This document shows positions 26,701-40,193 of a stretch of DNA of 64,000 bases, piece by piece. The notes below the pieces were generated by a model. That model saw only the letters and a program-made list of their open reading frames with translations. It did no database searches and was not told the origin of the DNA. Location of the stretch: the NCBI RefSeq assembly GCF_000247815.1, contig NC_021676.1:2943044-3007043 (forward strand). The letters run 5' to 3'. Origin of the DNA: Ficedula albicollis. Taxonomy: Eukaryota; Chordata; Aves; Passeriformes; Muscicapidae. The first letter of the stretch is position 1, and every line of letters begins with the position of its first letter. Both the position numbers and the translations under genes were made by a program.

Positions 26701-28923
26701 TGTATGAACTTAAATAAGAAGCACAGCCTAAGGTAACATTGACTTTTCATTTTGCATAAAGCAGAATTTGGCTTGTGGAGGATGATATTGCTGTTGAAGG
26801 CTCATATTTAAAATGCTACTGTTTTAAAGGTTTCATAACCTTAAAAGTAAGCTGTAAACAAGCTTTCCAGTGTGAATCCCTTCAAAACTCTAGGTCAGGA
26901 TTTAGCCAAGTTGGGACTTCAATTGGAAATTGGATGGCAGTGGAACATCAGAACATGAAAACTTCATAATTATTAAGAAGAGTTATTTCTGAAATTTTGT
27001 ACCACTAATCAGTTAACTGACTAGAAACGGCAAAAGAGCTCCCCAGAGAGATGCCTGGATATGCTGGAAGGCCCCGTGGGGGTCTTGGTCACCTGGCGCA
27101 GGCAGGTGGGATGGGCAGAAGGTGGGACAAAGCCCTCAGTCCCCGCCACTCCCAGGATTATTGCCCTGTTGTTCTGTTCCAGATGTGCAGGCAGCTATTT
27201 CCTGACGTCTCAGTGAAACAGGGAGGGCAGATGTTGAAGGCATTAAAGGTAAAAACACATCCATGAACAACCTGTCTGCAGCTGCAGTAGGACTTGGGCT
27301 GCTGAGTCCCTGATCCACCTGGCTCTCACTGTGTGAAATGATGATAATTCTGTTAAAATCCTACTCTGGCAGCATTCTCACTGAATAATTGTTCATTTCA
27401 ATCATTTCCATGATAATCAGGGGGGATATCAGGGATGTCTTTCTTCTTTCATCTAGAAAAATATAATTGTGAAGATGAAGCTGTGTGATCCTTGTACCAT
27501 TGGCATATTTAGGGCTGGAGATCTTGAATATTTTGGCAGCTTTGAAGGATGTGTGTGAGATTTTGCTTAATTCAGGACAGGTATTCGAAGAGTTATCATC
27601 CAGAATTTTGTAATAATTTGCTTCATTTGATTCTGACAATTCCAAATTAATGTATAATTACAATTTAACATTTTAACTTTATTAATTTTAACAACATTCA
27701 TATTTGACATTCCACTAAAACAGGAAATATATGCTGTATTTTGTTTATCATGTTAATTTTGAGAATGGAAATGGCAAAAATCATCAGACTTCTAGATTCC
27801 CTAAAGTCTACCTTGTGCTTCTGTATTTGAAACACACCTTTATGAGAACAAGAACACACAGGTGAGAAATGACACAGCTTCATTTCCATACTGTAATTCC
27901 AATCTTTAATGATGTCTGACTAGTAATGATCTCCACATTAATTTCCTGTGCAGGACAGCACGCAGGGACACCTAAGGCATCATTTCCTTAAAATATTGTG
28001 AATTTTATTTCTAGTCTGAGGTCATACATTTTTTCCATGTCTACTGAGAGCTGCTGAGTGCTGTTACAAACCAGATCTATGATGTCACTTTAAATAAACA
28101 GATGTAAATCAAGCACTAAAATCCTATTAATGCAAGAGCAACATGCATTGGGTGTTATTGCTCAGGATGCTGTTCTGTGCACATGTATTATGCAGAGAAC
28201 TTTGACACCAGACTTTGATCTGCCTTAAGTGGAGCACATACATGGGATCCTGGATGGCTGCAAGTGCTGCTCTGAGACATTCTGGTACAAAATATCTCCC
28301 GTGTTTGGCTGTAAGACAAAATGCACTGCTTGCTTTGACTCCTCTGCTCTTTATTCTGAGAGTCTGGCTTGCCTTCCATGCTCTGCTGTTTGCTCACTGA
28401 CAGCAGCAGTGATAGATAAAATAAATTATTTTATTTAAGAAAAAATACACTCTGCAAGGGGTGACTGTCTACAGGTTGTCCCAGTTTAAACTCCGGTTTT
28501 TGGTAGAATATGTGGCTCAATTTTTGTGTTATGCGGTTTGAAGGACACATTCAAGGTCTATAATGTCAGCCAGACAGAACACACAGAGTTACAGGCCAAA
28601 TTTAGAAATTAATGATCCTAGCTGCTGCATGCAGTCTATGGTTACCTTCATTTTAGCTATTCTGTGATTGTTTGTAGGGTTGGCACAAGGAAAGGCCCTG
28701 CCTCGTGGGGCTGTGTAGTCTAGAGGCTCTTCTGTGCTTTTGCTTGATCTGATGCCCGTTCCTGAGGCAAATGAAGCAGAACAAACTTCAGATAAAAGCT
28801 TCCCCTCATTCTCATCATGAAATAGCTCAGAGATGGAAACGATGGGAGAGGATGCGCTGGTTCTGCTCTTACCTCAGGCTGGGAGGGAGAGGAGCATCCT
28901 CTGTGTGCTCCTCCAGCCCCAGG
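23777..28923. other. Non-coding unique DNA
   Basis: About 5.1 kb with no gene, RNA or repeat family recognised. Open frames stay below about 110 codons and overlap on both strands. A locally GC-richer patch lies at about 27040-27150 and another at about 25870-26000, both without recognisable domains. Confidence 0.5.
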
Positions 28924-29504
<581 letters not shown>

Positions 29505-29699
29505 ATTTACCTGTGGGAAGCTGCTCCTTGAGTCCTGGGACCAGGGAGCACTGCTGGAAGTGGTCCTGCTGTGGTTTGAGGAGAGCAGGGAGAGGCTGTG
29601 CTCAGCTCCCAGCTCACAGAGGGATCTCAGTGTCCTGAGGATGGTTCAAACACCCCTTTAGGGCCCCCTTGGAATCAAATCCTTCCTTAGGATGACTCA

Positions 29700-29952
29700 T
29701 GTTAGAGATATGTTCACCCCCCAACAGACCCCCATGTTACCTTTTAGAGTTTTTATTGGTCTTTATCTCTTCTAGGTAATTGGTCACTTTTTACATAAAA
29801 CCTTAAAGTAACTGGATAGTTTTCAACTTTTAACTCTATTGGTCACTTTTCAAGCCACCTCAACCCTATAAACCCCCTTTGATATTCCATGTGTTTGGAT
29901 TTGCTGTCAGACCCCCTCTTAGAAATAAAGTTGCCTATGGAATCTCTGTGCA
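29700..29952 (+). mobile_element. Candidate solo LTR of an endogenous retrovirus
   Basis: The interval starts TGTTAG and ends TGTGCA. It contains three ATTGG (reverse CCAAT) boxes at about 29755, 29779 and 29839, two of them inside a repeated 'attggtcactttt'. A TATAAA box is at 29867-29872 and an AATAAA signal at 29924-29929, about 55 bp downstream. This order is that of a retroviral LTR promoter and polyadenylation region. No target-site duplication was found at these ends, and no gag, pol or env coding lies beside it. The ends are uncertain. Confidence 0.45.
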
Positions 29953-32331
29953 GTGGTCCCAGATCTCTTCTCTCTCTGGCTAAGAGAGAGCTGCAAGCAG
30001 ATGAAATCACAGAAGAGCTGAAAGCCTGAGCCCAGGCCTTGCTTGCACTGGAGCACTCTGGAGCTGACTTCTGCCTTGGAGCAGCCAGGAGCTCTGTTCT
30101 CTCTGGAATAGTTTACCCAGGCTTGCTGGGGCAGAGCCCCAGCCCCAGCAGCTGCAGTGTCCCTCAGTGCCTTTATTTCTGTCTGGCAAATGGACAGACC
30201 TGGTTGCTCAATTTTCCTCCCAGAAGAGCTTTCCATGGACTGTCAGCCTCAAATCTCAGGCTGTCCCAGCGCTAGAATTGCAGCTTGTCGTGCTGCTGAA
30301 AGGAGGATAATCAGCCACGTCCTCCTGCCCACTCAGAACTGTTATTCAATGACAATATTTTTTCATTTCACTGCATCACCTTCTGTCTTTGATATCTGCA
30401 AATTCTTTAAGTAGTTTTAAGTTTTACCCCTCAACTTCTATGTTTTTTTTTTTTTTTTTCCACATAACTAAAGCAGAAGCCCAACATTCAGTTCAGGAAT
30501 CTTAATTGCAAAGCAAAGCCCACTTTTCCAATATTTTGCTGTGGGAGAGAGACAGCTTTGATAGTTTAATATCACACTGTCTTTCACAGTTTCCTCACAT
30601 GAGGCTAGAAGACAAAAATTAATCCGCTAAAAATAGTAAGCTATTCTGGAATGTAACAAACTCAAAAATGAAGTGGTCAAAAGTTAACAGTATTTCTCAT
30701 CTGTTGTTTATCTCTTGAAATTAAGGAGATCTGAATTAAGCAGGCTCTAAATACAAGTTATTTAAGCCCAGTAACTCAGTGGACATCCAAGTATTCTAGC
30801 ATGGCCACCAACATCCAGGGTACCAGATAAAATCCTATTTCTTCTTACATTTCTTTTTTAAATGTTAATAGTGACATGTTTGTTTTCAGAGTAAGGCAAT
30901 ATACCATATTTTGTGGGTGGCATTTGCAGGAGCCATGTTCAGTACCTGAAAAGGTGGCTGCACTGTCCAAGGAGCTACACTTATTTCCCTATCAATCTGA
31001 GAATACCTGTCTTTCCATCAGTTCCTGAGGGCAAAACTTGTTATTGTCAATTGGCCAAAGGTGACCCTTGCTGCATAAATACTGACCCTGATGGATTAGG
31101 AAATGGATGTGTTGGTCAGATGTGATCTTCCACCTTCCTCTCTCTGATAGAATGCATTTATTAACTCCATTCTTCTGTTCAGCAGTTCCTTAAAATATGC
31201 AATTTATGCTTTAAGCAAGACTTGTAATTAGCCCCTCTACCTAGTTACCATCAAAAACAAAGGATGCACCCAGCCCTCTCTCATTAGTATTGCACAAAGT
31301 GAATTGTCCCTTTCAGTTCTCGTTGGTTATTATTTAACTGCTAATCCCAGAAGTTTATGGGCTGGTGTTACAGTGATGATTATTTCTCTGGTTGCTGTCC
31401 AAGGGGTCATTTTGGAGGGGGCTGGCTGCAGAAGGCTTGCAGAGGATGTAGATTTGCAGGAGCATTTAATGTGTTCTGCTCCCAGTCTCTCTGTGGCCGG
31501 GCAGGCAGCCAGGCACTGTCTGAGCTTTGCTTTGTAAGTCCTGAATCACAAATGCAAAGGCAGGGGGAGCACAGAGCCACCATCCCCATCTGTCCAATAT
31601 TACTGCACATGGAACTGGCCCTATTGAACATATTGAATTAATTCCACTGCAGCGTTGCCCATCAAATTACTTGACTCTTTACATCACCCTTTTTTCTCTC
31701 CCTAATGCAAAACATCCATTTTATTTGACAAGGCCTTCTTTGGCTTTGGCCTAAACAGAGGATGGGGATGATCTTGGCTCACTTTGCTCTAAATAATCGT
31801 TCTTTAATTACACTAGAGGTGGTATCATCTGCAGTAATTACTGAAAAGATGTCAGCTCTCAGATAATGGAGTAAAACATTAATGGGCCTGAGCTGGCCCA
31901 GACCCTGACTCACAGAAACCAGGCACTCATTGTGCTGTGACTTGGCATCACTCTCAGCCTAGTTAAGGTTTCAGCTCAGCACCTGACTTAGGACCTTTCT
32001 GAAGTACCATATATTAATGCTGACGGTTTTTGTTTTGTTTGAACATGAATCCTGCTTTTTCCTTAGAAAACAAATTCTGGGTTTAGTCAGATTTTTTCAG
32101 CTACCTGCCTGAGTAATATCTTTGAAACTTTCCCATAAGCCCCCACATCTTTTAAAGAAGCCCCTAAAGATATCCCCTGATATCTGGAGAGGGGCAGGCC
32201 TTACTGACACAGAACCTTTTCAGGTTGGTTAGCAGCAGCAGTCAAATCTTGGGTATAATTTGATCTGAAGAGTTCTCTTTTTGGAGAAACTACCAGATTG
32301 TTCACTTGTAAATGAAAACTCTTGGCTTATC
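29953..32331. other. Non-coding unique DNA including an enhancer-like stretch
   Basis: No gene is recognised. 29953-30270 is GC-richer and may still belong to the retroviral or another old repeat. A 17-base T run is at 30443-30459. 31640-31990 is a non-repetitive stretch with many TAAT-type cores. Confidence 0.45.
31640..31990. promoter_or_regulatory. Candidate conserved non-coding / enhancer-like stretch
   Basis: The stretch lacks simple repeats and open frames. It carries a cluster of homeodomain-type cores: TTTAATTACAC at about 31803-31813, the 12-bp palindrome CAGTAATTACTG at 31832-31843, ATTAATGG at about 31879-31886, and 'aaataatcg' at about 31791-31799. It also contains 'tttgctct' and E-box-like motifs. 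The call rests on motif density only; conservation across birds is needed to support it. Confidence 0.25.
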
Positions 32332-32406
32332 CCAGAATAATTTAGGTTGGGAAAGGCCTCTGACATCATCAAACCCAACCTTTGAGTGATCACCACCTTG
32401 TTAATA
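32332..32406 (-). mobile_element. CR1 fragment, minus strand
   Basis: The order 'ccagaataatttaggttggg' (32332-32351), 'aaaggcctctgacatcatca' (32352-32371) and 'aacccaacctttgagtgatc' (32372-32391), followed by 'accaccttgttaat', matches the reverse-complemented 3' end of the CR1 subfamily with 'aagacctctgagatcatcaa'. It is a short, 3'-end-only fragment. Confidence 0.85.
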
Positions 32407-33615
32407 ACGAGAATAAACTTTTTCTGCACATGTGAGTGAAACAAAGCCAGAAGCTGATGTGTAAGTAATGCTTCCAATTTCTGACACCATGACAAGGGGA
32501 CACTGACTGGCAGGTCTGGAGGATGGGAGATTCATTAGCAACAAGCTTGCAGTCAATTCAGAGCATTCACAAAAAATATCCAATAGCTACTGTGCATGGA
32601 GAGACTTTCCAAATGTGCATCTTTGGTTATACATCTCATGGCCTCGTTGAAATCCTCAAGTCCTTTGAATCTAAAGACCCAGTAAAATTATAATTATATC
32701 AATAATTAATAACAATATTCCATGGCTTTTGTACTTCAGTCTCCTTTCTTTGCAGTTATTTTAGGTACTCATGAGTCCAACTTTTCATATTCAGGAAAAT
32801 AGGATACAAATCTATCAATCTATAGCTGACAGGGCTCCTTAGTGAAGCAACAACTGTCATTTGCTATTAAGTTAGACACAAAATGTAATATAATTCCAAT
32901 TAAAAATAAGCCAGATGAGATCTTCAGAAAGGACTTCTTCTGCATCTCCTCACATATGCTACTTTTCAAATGAAAAAAAGTAACATATGTGGAGAGCACT
33001 TTGATCCATATGGTGTGCTCCCCTTGATATTTTTTCTATTAAAAATCTCTATACTGATAAGTCAGCCTTTTTGATTTATATAGTTGCTTTTTCCTCACTA
33101 TAGAATATTGGAGGCTGGGTTTTTTTCTTCCCTTTTCTGCCTCTTTTCCCCAGATTTATCTCTATTTTCAGTGTGTGGAGGAAGTTTCAAGCTCAGAGTT
33201 TTGGGTAAGGTGTGATGGGTGCTGTTTGCCCTTTCTTCCCCAGGACCTGCAGTGAAACCCCAGATTGCAGAGGTCCCAGATGAGGCCTAAAATTAATTTT
33301 TCCTCCCTATTGAGCACAGCAAGGTGCTGTAATGCACAGAATTCAGCACACATTTAAATGGTACACAGGGCATTCAGTGCCTGCCAAGTCTCTTATTTTC
33401 AGATTTTCTTTTCTGTTTGCTTTTCTTCTAGAAATCAGCATTTCCTCTGGACCTAACAAAATGCAAAATCTCAAAGGTTACTTGCTGTTCAAAACCTGAC
33501 TTAATTCCAGTAAAAACTTGGGTTTGTGTGTATCTGTTTTAAAAAGCATTTTATCAAGTTTAAAGAATTTTGTATTTATTGATTAGATTAGATTAGCAGC
33601 TAAGACATAATGTAA
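32407..33615. other. Non-coding AT-rich unique DNA
   Basis: No gene is recognised. The stretch contains the strong inverted repeat at 32945-32995 and a short (GATTA)n run at about 33580-33596. Confidence 0.5.
32945..32995. repeat. Strong inverted repeat / hairpin
   Basis: Left arm CACATATGCTACTTTT (32951-32966) and right arm AAAAGTAACATATGTG (32976-32991) are reverse complements with one mismatch out of 16, around a 9-base loop. The stem can extend four more pairs outward past a 2-base bulge (32945-32948 with 32992-32995). On a minus-strand transcript the mismatch becomes a G-U wobble. A stem this long is not expected by chance in 64 kb. Confidence 0.8.
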
Positions 33616-33754
33616 ATGCTGGCTGGCAGGAAAATTTATTTATTAAACCATGTTAAAATGAATGATTTGATTTTACAGGAATTATATGCTGGCTGGCAGG
33701 AAAATTTATTTATTAAAACATGTTAAAATGAATTATTTGATTTTACAGGAATTA
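33616..33754. repeat. Tandem duplication, 2 x 69 bp (period 70)
   Basis: The unit starting 'atgctggctggcaggaaaat' at 33616 recurs at 33686. Two substitutions are visible (C/A in 'aaaccatg', G/T in 'gaatgattt'). No repeat family is recognised. Confidence 0.94.
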
Positions 33755-35303
33755 CTTAATGCCTTGTTTCTTCCTGTATGACTCTGTAGTGCAACCAAGA
33801 GGATTTCACCTGCATTTTTTTCAGCAGGGTTTTACCCTTCAGGATTTTGCAGCCCCATCCCTTTGGTGTGTTTTTGACTGTCCTTCTTCACCTGTTTGTG
33901 TAAGACCCAGCACCACCTAAAGCTGTGCAGCTTCTCTGCTGACTCTGGTGCTTCCTCTGCCCTCCTGTTTGGAGTTTTGGAGCTGGAAGCAAAAAGCAGC
34001 AGAAAGGGACCTGGTGTGTGGCTGTGAGCTGCCCCAGCCCTTTGGCTACCAGAGCTGCTCATCCATGTGCAGCTTTGTGTGAAATTGATAAGAGCTGGAG
34101 TTAATCAAAGCACTCAAGAAATCTATTTACTGGAGGTATCAGAAATGTGTGAGGAAAAGGTTTAAAGGACTCTTCAGTGTCCTTTAATGTGCTGGGCACA
34201 TTTCCCACTACAGAAGTCTGGATAAGATTGTCCAATGTTTTTAAGAAATTCAGAAGCTTTTTTTTCTGTTTTTTTTTGACAACACTGAAACATACATTTA
34301 TAAGCAAAGTTCCTCTTTGCTTTCACTGGAGACTTCTGCTTGTAAATCAGTGTCAGGGTGTAGCCTGTGGGTTTCCTAAGGAAAGTTCAGGAGACAACCC
34401 CTTGAAAATAAAAAGGCAGACACATTAATGGGAGAACTTAAATAAATGATGTAGCCCTTTTCCCCCTCTCTGTCCCTGAAGATGGCCACTGGCACACCAC
34501 TTGTGACTATTCATTATTTTTGTACCTGGTCTGCAGACACAGCACAGCCTGCCTCTCTTGTTGGGAATATTCCCACGATGAATGCAGAGACCCTGGCACA
34601 GGTTGTAGGGGGATCCATGGGGGTGACTTTTTGCTACACCCCATGGATTTACATCATGGTTATTGTCTGCTCAGTTCTGTGTGGGTGCAGCTGCAGGTGC
34701 TGAGCCCTGTGAATGACACAAGGAGGACTTTAAAGAGAATTGTTTCAGTCACTTCAGTGTAAAACTATTTTAGTGCAAAACATTCTGTGGCTCTGAGAAT
34801 CTGATCTTCATATGTTCATTTGGAGTGAGGGACATGAAGAATACTTAACTTGAATAGAGACACATTTGAGCATGGCTGAACTGAAAATTCATAATATCAG
34901 AGAAGTGTTTAAGTGACTTTCTTCAATTTATCAATTTAAGTTAGCTTTTATTAAGACATGACACAGGCAGTACGTTAATGATCTGTGCTTTATTTTTTTA
35001 AATAATTGTTTCATATCAAGAGCAGAGTTGCTGGTAATTTTTTGGTAAGTGCCATAATTGTTTCTAAGTTTTCTGTACATTATATTGTAATTTTAGAATG
35101 CTCATTTAAATCTTTAATGAACACTATCATAAACAAGTTAATAAAAACTGCTATTAAATTCTGTTGTGATGGCGAGAAAGTGATGTGCCATAAAAAACTG
35201 TATAGGAATAGTAATTGTAGTAAATATAATTTAATAGATTGGAATGAAAGGTGCACATTTACCAGCAGAAAACTTAGAAGGAAGACTCACATTTAAAGGG
35301 AAC

Positions 35304-35336
35304 AATGTTTTAAAAAATGTGGGTTTTTAAAACATT
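35304..35336. repeat. Perfect 13-bp inverted repeat
   Basis: AATGTTTTAAAAA (35304-35316) and TTTTTAAAACATT (35324-35336) are exact reverse complements with a 7-base spacer ending in GGG. It would form a stable small hairpin. There is no terminator role in a vertebrate genome, and no known transposon end is recognised. Confidence 0.85.
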
Positions 35337-36380
35337 CAGTATTTCCTTACAGAGTTTTACCTGAGAACATGGGAACAGCAACAGTCCACTGGTATTTAGA
35401 AGCTGAACCTCTCTACCACTTTTTTTCCAGTTCTGGATTAATCCAAAATCTTAATTTAGTAGGACAAAAGTAACAGTGGCATTTGGCTTTTGATATTCTC
35501 TGATATGATGTTGAGGTGAAAGCTCATAAACTGTCCAAAAGCTCTATGCATCATATTTTAGATTAATGAAGAAAAAAGGAGCTGCAAATCTTTCTGTGTT
35601 TGCAGCTGGAACCATCCCCTGCTGTTCCCTGTGGTATAACCTTCACCAGGGTGTCAGTGTCACCTCACCGCAGGGTCAGAGATCTGGGAGATGCCAAAAA
35701 AACCCAGTTTTTCCTACAATCATTTACAAGTTTTGCACATTATCCTTTGAATGGAAGGACAATCTTTTGAGATGAAGCACTGCAACGTGACATTGCATTA
35801 ATTCATGAAAAGATATTAACAAGGGTACAAAAAAGACCTTGAGTGAAGAACTATTGAAAGGATTGTGATTCTGACATTGGACATCTGTGCCATCTGGATT
35901 TTTTTTTTTTAATTTTTTTTTTTTAAACTATTTAGACTTAGAAAACAAACTTCCTGAGTATGTGCTTCTGCCTGGAAAACCTGCTGTGAGAGAAGGATGG
36001 CAAAGCAAAAAACGATGGAAGGCAAAAGACAAAATCTCTGTGGAGGTGTAGTTTGCTTCTGAGAGTATTTGGAATTACTTGTCCAACTCTTGTGAATGTA
36101 CTGGAGGAAAAGCCAATGATAGGATGCAGATTAAGCTCTCTTAGTGTAATATTTTTGGTTTTAGGTTAGGCTAAGGCATAGTTTGTGGCTCTGGAATGTG
36201 GGTACACTTTTGCTGTGCAGTAAGGCAGTAATTGAGCCTCAGTAATGAGGTGAGTGGTATCCAAATCTCCATCAAATCTGCAAATCTGATTTGAGAACAC
36301 TGGGATATAACAGAACTTTCCCTTCTCTTAATTATGCCGGGAGTTTCTGCTTCTTTGTTTGCCTTGTTTGTTTGGATAGA

Positions 36381-36398
36381 ATTATTATTATTATTATT
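36381..36398. repeat. (ATT)6 microsatellite
   Basis: Six ATT units follow 'ggatagA' and run into 'ttgctctg'. The array is short and pure. Confidence 0.9.
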
Positions 36399-39300
36399 TT
36401 GCTCTGTTTTCTTTTAGCAGAAGCTACAAAATGAGTGGGTGGTGTTCCAGCTCTTTATTTCTGAAAAGCTATTGTCAAATTTTTGTTTCAAAGAGACACA
36501 CACAACAGCAAATGAATTTAGACCCATTGTAGTTCAGCTTATTTTCCAGAATTGCAGCATTGTTTGGTGCTCAGTTTGAGCAGCAGTTTGCAGGAGCAAG
36601 GAGCTGTGCAGGACCTGTCTTAGTGCCTGGATCCAGTTTTGCCTTGCTCTGGCCTTTTACAGCCTAAATTCACAAGTTTTAAATGAGAAATACTTTTCTC
36701 TGTCCTTCTCTGTTAGATTATCCAGGGCAGTCATCTAGTCCATTTGCAGGTGACAAGAATTTAGTGCTCTCCTTTGTGTTTGCTGTAGTTCATAAATAAT
36801 ACATCAGACCTTTTGCTTCCCATGGTTTAACTGCTCTCCCTGAGGACTGTGTTGGCTGCACAGATCTGAAGTGTTTGCTGGAGCCTAAGATTGTTACTGA
36901 AGATTTTTTTTTTTTTGGAGAACAAAGCCTTGTTCAGATCCAGCAGCTCAGTAGCTCCAGCTGACAGTAGATCAGTTTGCATTCTGCATTAGGAAGAACC
37001 CTTCACATTGTTCCGGCCAGAATCTCAAACTGATGGAACAACCCCAAAAAACTTTAATGAAGGGAATAGAAAGAAATTAATGTGTTATATTAGCAGGAGT
37101 AAAAAATTTAGTCTTTATTTGGGTACAGCTTAAACAATGCAGTGTGTAAAGATTTGCACTGTTTCCTGATTCTGAGGAGAACAAGAAGATTAAATATATC
37201 TTGCTATGTTTGTGTGAAAGGTGAACTGCAGCCTGCTGAAGAGCACAAAACTTGATACAGAAGGGATTTGTCTATAAAGAAAATACAGATAATCCCATAG
37301 AAAGGAAATATTTGATGTCCTCATGCATTTGGTAATGCAGACTTAGCAATATGTTGATAATGGAACATTGTCCCTTTTTGTGATCTTGAAAGAAAAAAAA
37401 TAAATATCCTCTCTAATGCTCTTTGCCATGCTGCTTCTGGCTAGCTCTGTGAACTCAGAGTGTTTGAATAGGTGGAAATACATCAAAAAATCTGTAAGAC
37501 ATCTTCCTCTTGTTAAGCTTAGATAGCTTTTTCTTTTATAATGCACAGGCAATATCAAGAGTATCTGGAGGCTGTGGCAGTCTCAAGCACTTTTGGAGAG
37601 TATAATATTTATTTGCTTATTTTTCTTAATGACCCCAAATCAAGATGGAGATATTCTAAATGTTAGTAGTGAAGCAAGAAAATAATGTATGGAAGAAAAT
37701 AATCTCCTTAGGAATGTGACCTTCACTTCCAGCTGTCAGCATTGAGTGTGATTCCAAGACAAGGAATGTGGGGGTTCTGGCTGGAATGCAGCACATGATC
37801 CATGCTCTGGCTGAGAGCACAGGAGAAGTTTGCCTGTCAGGTACTCACTGCAGGAAATGCTGCATTTATAATGACATGGGAACTTTATTGCCATGTAATT
37901 GTCCAGCCTTGGTCCCCTTGGATGGAAATTCCGGGCATCACTAATCTTTGTTCAAGGCATTGAGTGCTCTTGTTAAACATCTCCCTGTGGAGGGATGGCT
38001 GAGAGGGATTCCAGGATTCACAATCCTCTGGAGAAGTTCAGCCCCGCAACCAGGGCCATCACTGACTTGCCAGGATATTTGGGAACTGAAATTAGAATGT
38101 GCTCTGTACTGGGCACACTCACACAAGTTTGATTATTGTCCCAAATAAAGAGGACAAATTGTGCAATTTCCTTCCAGGAAAAAGCCAGTAACAAAAGCAA
38201 TGCTTCTAACTGTGATTTAATGGGGAATTTTGCATTTCTCTGTACTATCCTAGGGATAATCTTTTGGGCTCCTGGCATCTCTCTCTCCCTGCTGACGTTT
38301 GCCTGAGGCTGATTTTCCACAGCTGCCCTTGTTCTTGGTGCCTTCTTGTCCTCACACTCTGCTAAACCTGGTGGACCCTGTACCTCAGGGCAGGAGTCTC
38401 AGGAGCCCAGGACACTCAGCAGACCCAGCTTATTCCTCTCTAAGCCTTCAAAGGGTTCAACTCAGAATAAACTGAGAATTCATGGCTGCCATGTTGTTAT
38501 TCACAGCAGCAGGAAACGTGCCCGTGGATCACTCAGGGCTGCTCTGCCATGACGTGGCACCCTGGCCCAGCTGAGCAAAAACCAGGAAATTATATATGTG
38601 GAGTTTTCTTTGTCTTCTCTGTTTAAACCCAAATTTCTCAAACTAATGATAGCTTTTTTTGGTGGTTTTTTTTTTGTTTGTTTGTTTTTTGTTTTACATT
38701 ATTAGGTTTGATAGCATAATTTGTCCATATCTGGAGGCACAACGAACAAATCATTAAAGGAATAAAAATCCAGATTTTAAACACCCTGTGTTACATTCTG
38801 TGTTCTACTGCTCCCATTATTTAATTTACAATCTTAGGCTCACATGGTACTGTCAGTATTAGATGTGGGTTTCATCTGTTGTTCATATTTTCCATTTAGA
38901 AGTATATTTACTCATATATTTACAAAACCTCAACATATACAGAAGGAAATTGTGTAATGTACTTTGATTCTGAACAAACAGCAACAACAGGAACTTTGGT
39001 TGAATTATTTAGGGAGGAAGGAAGAAATTCTGGGGAAATCAAGGTATTTTTTATAAATAAACCATACTTCATAGTATTAACTCTTTTCAAACCCAAGCAA
39101 TTTTGTATTGCTCCTCTTGACTCCTCTTCAGATCTTCCTTTTTGGGTGAAACACTTTCCAAGTGTTTTCTCTTCTGTGCTATTGCCCTTTCACAGGAGCA
39201 GAATGAAGCCTCTGCCTAATTGCCTCTAAAAGTTTCTGCTCTTTTGAGAAAGTGAATAATTTCTTCTCAAAATTCATGTAATGGGTTTCTTTGTAATGCT

Positions 39301-40193
39301 GCATCCTAGTGAAGAGCATTAAACACAACAGTACTGCTGGAAAGCCAGGCTATGAAGGACTTTAGAAACTTTACAAACTGCATTTGTATTAATATGTGAA
39401 ATAATCCAGGCTCTGCTGTCTGAGATGAAATGGCCCTTCATGGCTTAGCTCCAGATGGCCAAACTCAGTCTGGGAACGGGATTTCCTGACTGGTGCTACC
39501 AGCTGGGAGTGACTCTGAGTCCTTGCAATCCCCCAACCCATGCCCAGGCGTTTTGTGGCAGCAGCAGGGCTGGCCCTGGCCAAAGTGCTCTGGGGTTTGC
39601 TGACAATTCAAAGCCTGGATGTTTGCCTGTCAGCCCGAGATGGAGATCCCAGGGATTCCAGAGCCCATCTGCTCCTGTGCTTAGCTGTCCTTACCACCAA
39701 AGCAGAGCCTCTAATTAGAATCTGGTCTTTTTTCTCCCTTCAGTTTAGAGAAGTGGTTGTGCCCAGTTTGAAATGATGCTGAGCTCTCCTCTCTTTGCCA
39801 TTTGTAAGGGTCACACTTCTATTCAACCTAATTTTTAGCAGACTGATACCAAAGGTATTGCAGCTTAGAGTTTCTTAACTGACAGCCACTGCTAGCTTCT
39901 CTCATTATTGTTATTAATATTTTTATTATTGATAGCATTATTGCTGCTGATGTCAAGGTTTTTTAGCACATCAGCCATCAGCTCTCTTTGCAGCAGAGTT
40001 TGAGGTGTGCTGCTGCTCTTTGCCTTTCTGCGTGCAAGGTTTCACTCTGGTCCAGCAGGCACATGACACGAGCTGTTAGCTGCAGAAATCAAACAGGGAT
40101 GACACAAATTGCCCTGGTTCCCAAACCCTCCAAGTCCTTCTACCAGATCACTGTAAGAGTTTGTTTTTTTCTGGCTCAAGGCCATTCCTAAGC

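Larger units (their letters stand above)
33755..40193. other. Non-coding unique DNA
   Basis: About 6.4 kb with no gene or repeat family recognised. It holds the 13-bp inverted repeat at 35304-35336, a short (ATT)6 microsatellite at about 36381-36398, and T-rich patches near 34257-34277, 35899-35924 and 38654-38694. Open frames are short. Confidence 0.5.

Noticed and set aside
34482..34703. 73-codon frame with a hydrophobic, Cys-rich end
   Set aside because: It looks at first like a small secreted or membrane protein, but overlapping frames are equally open and no family is recognised.
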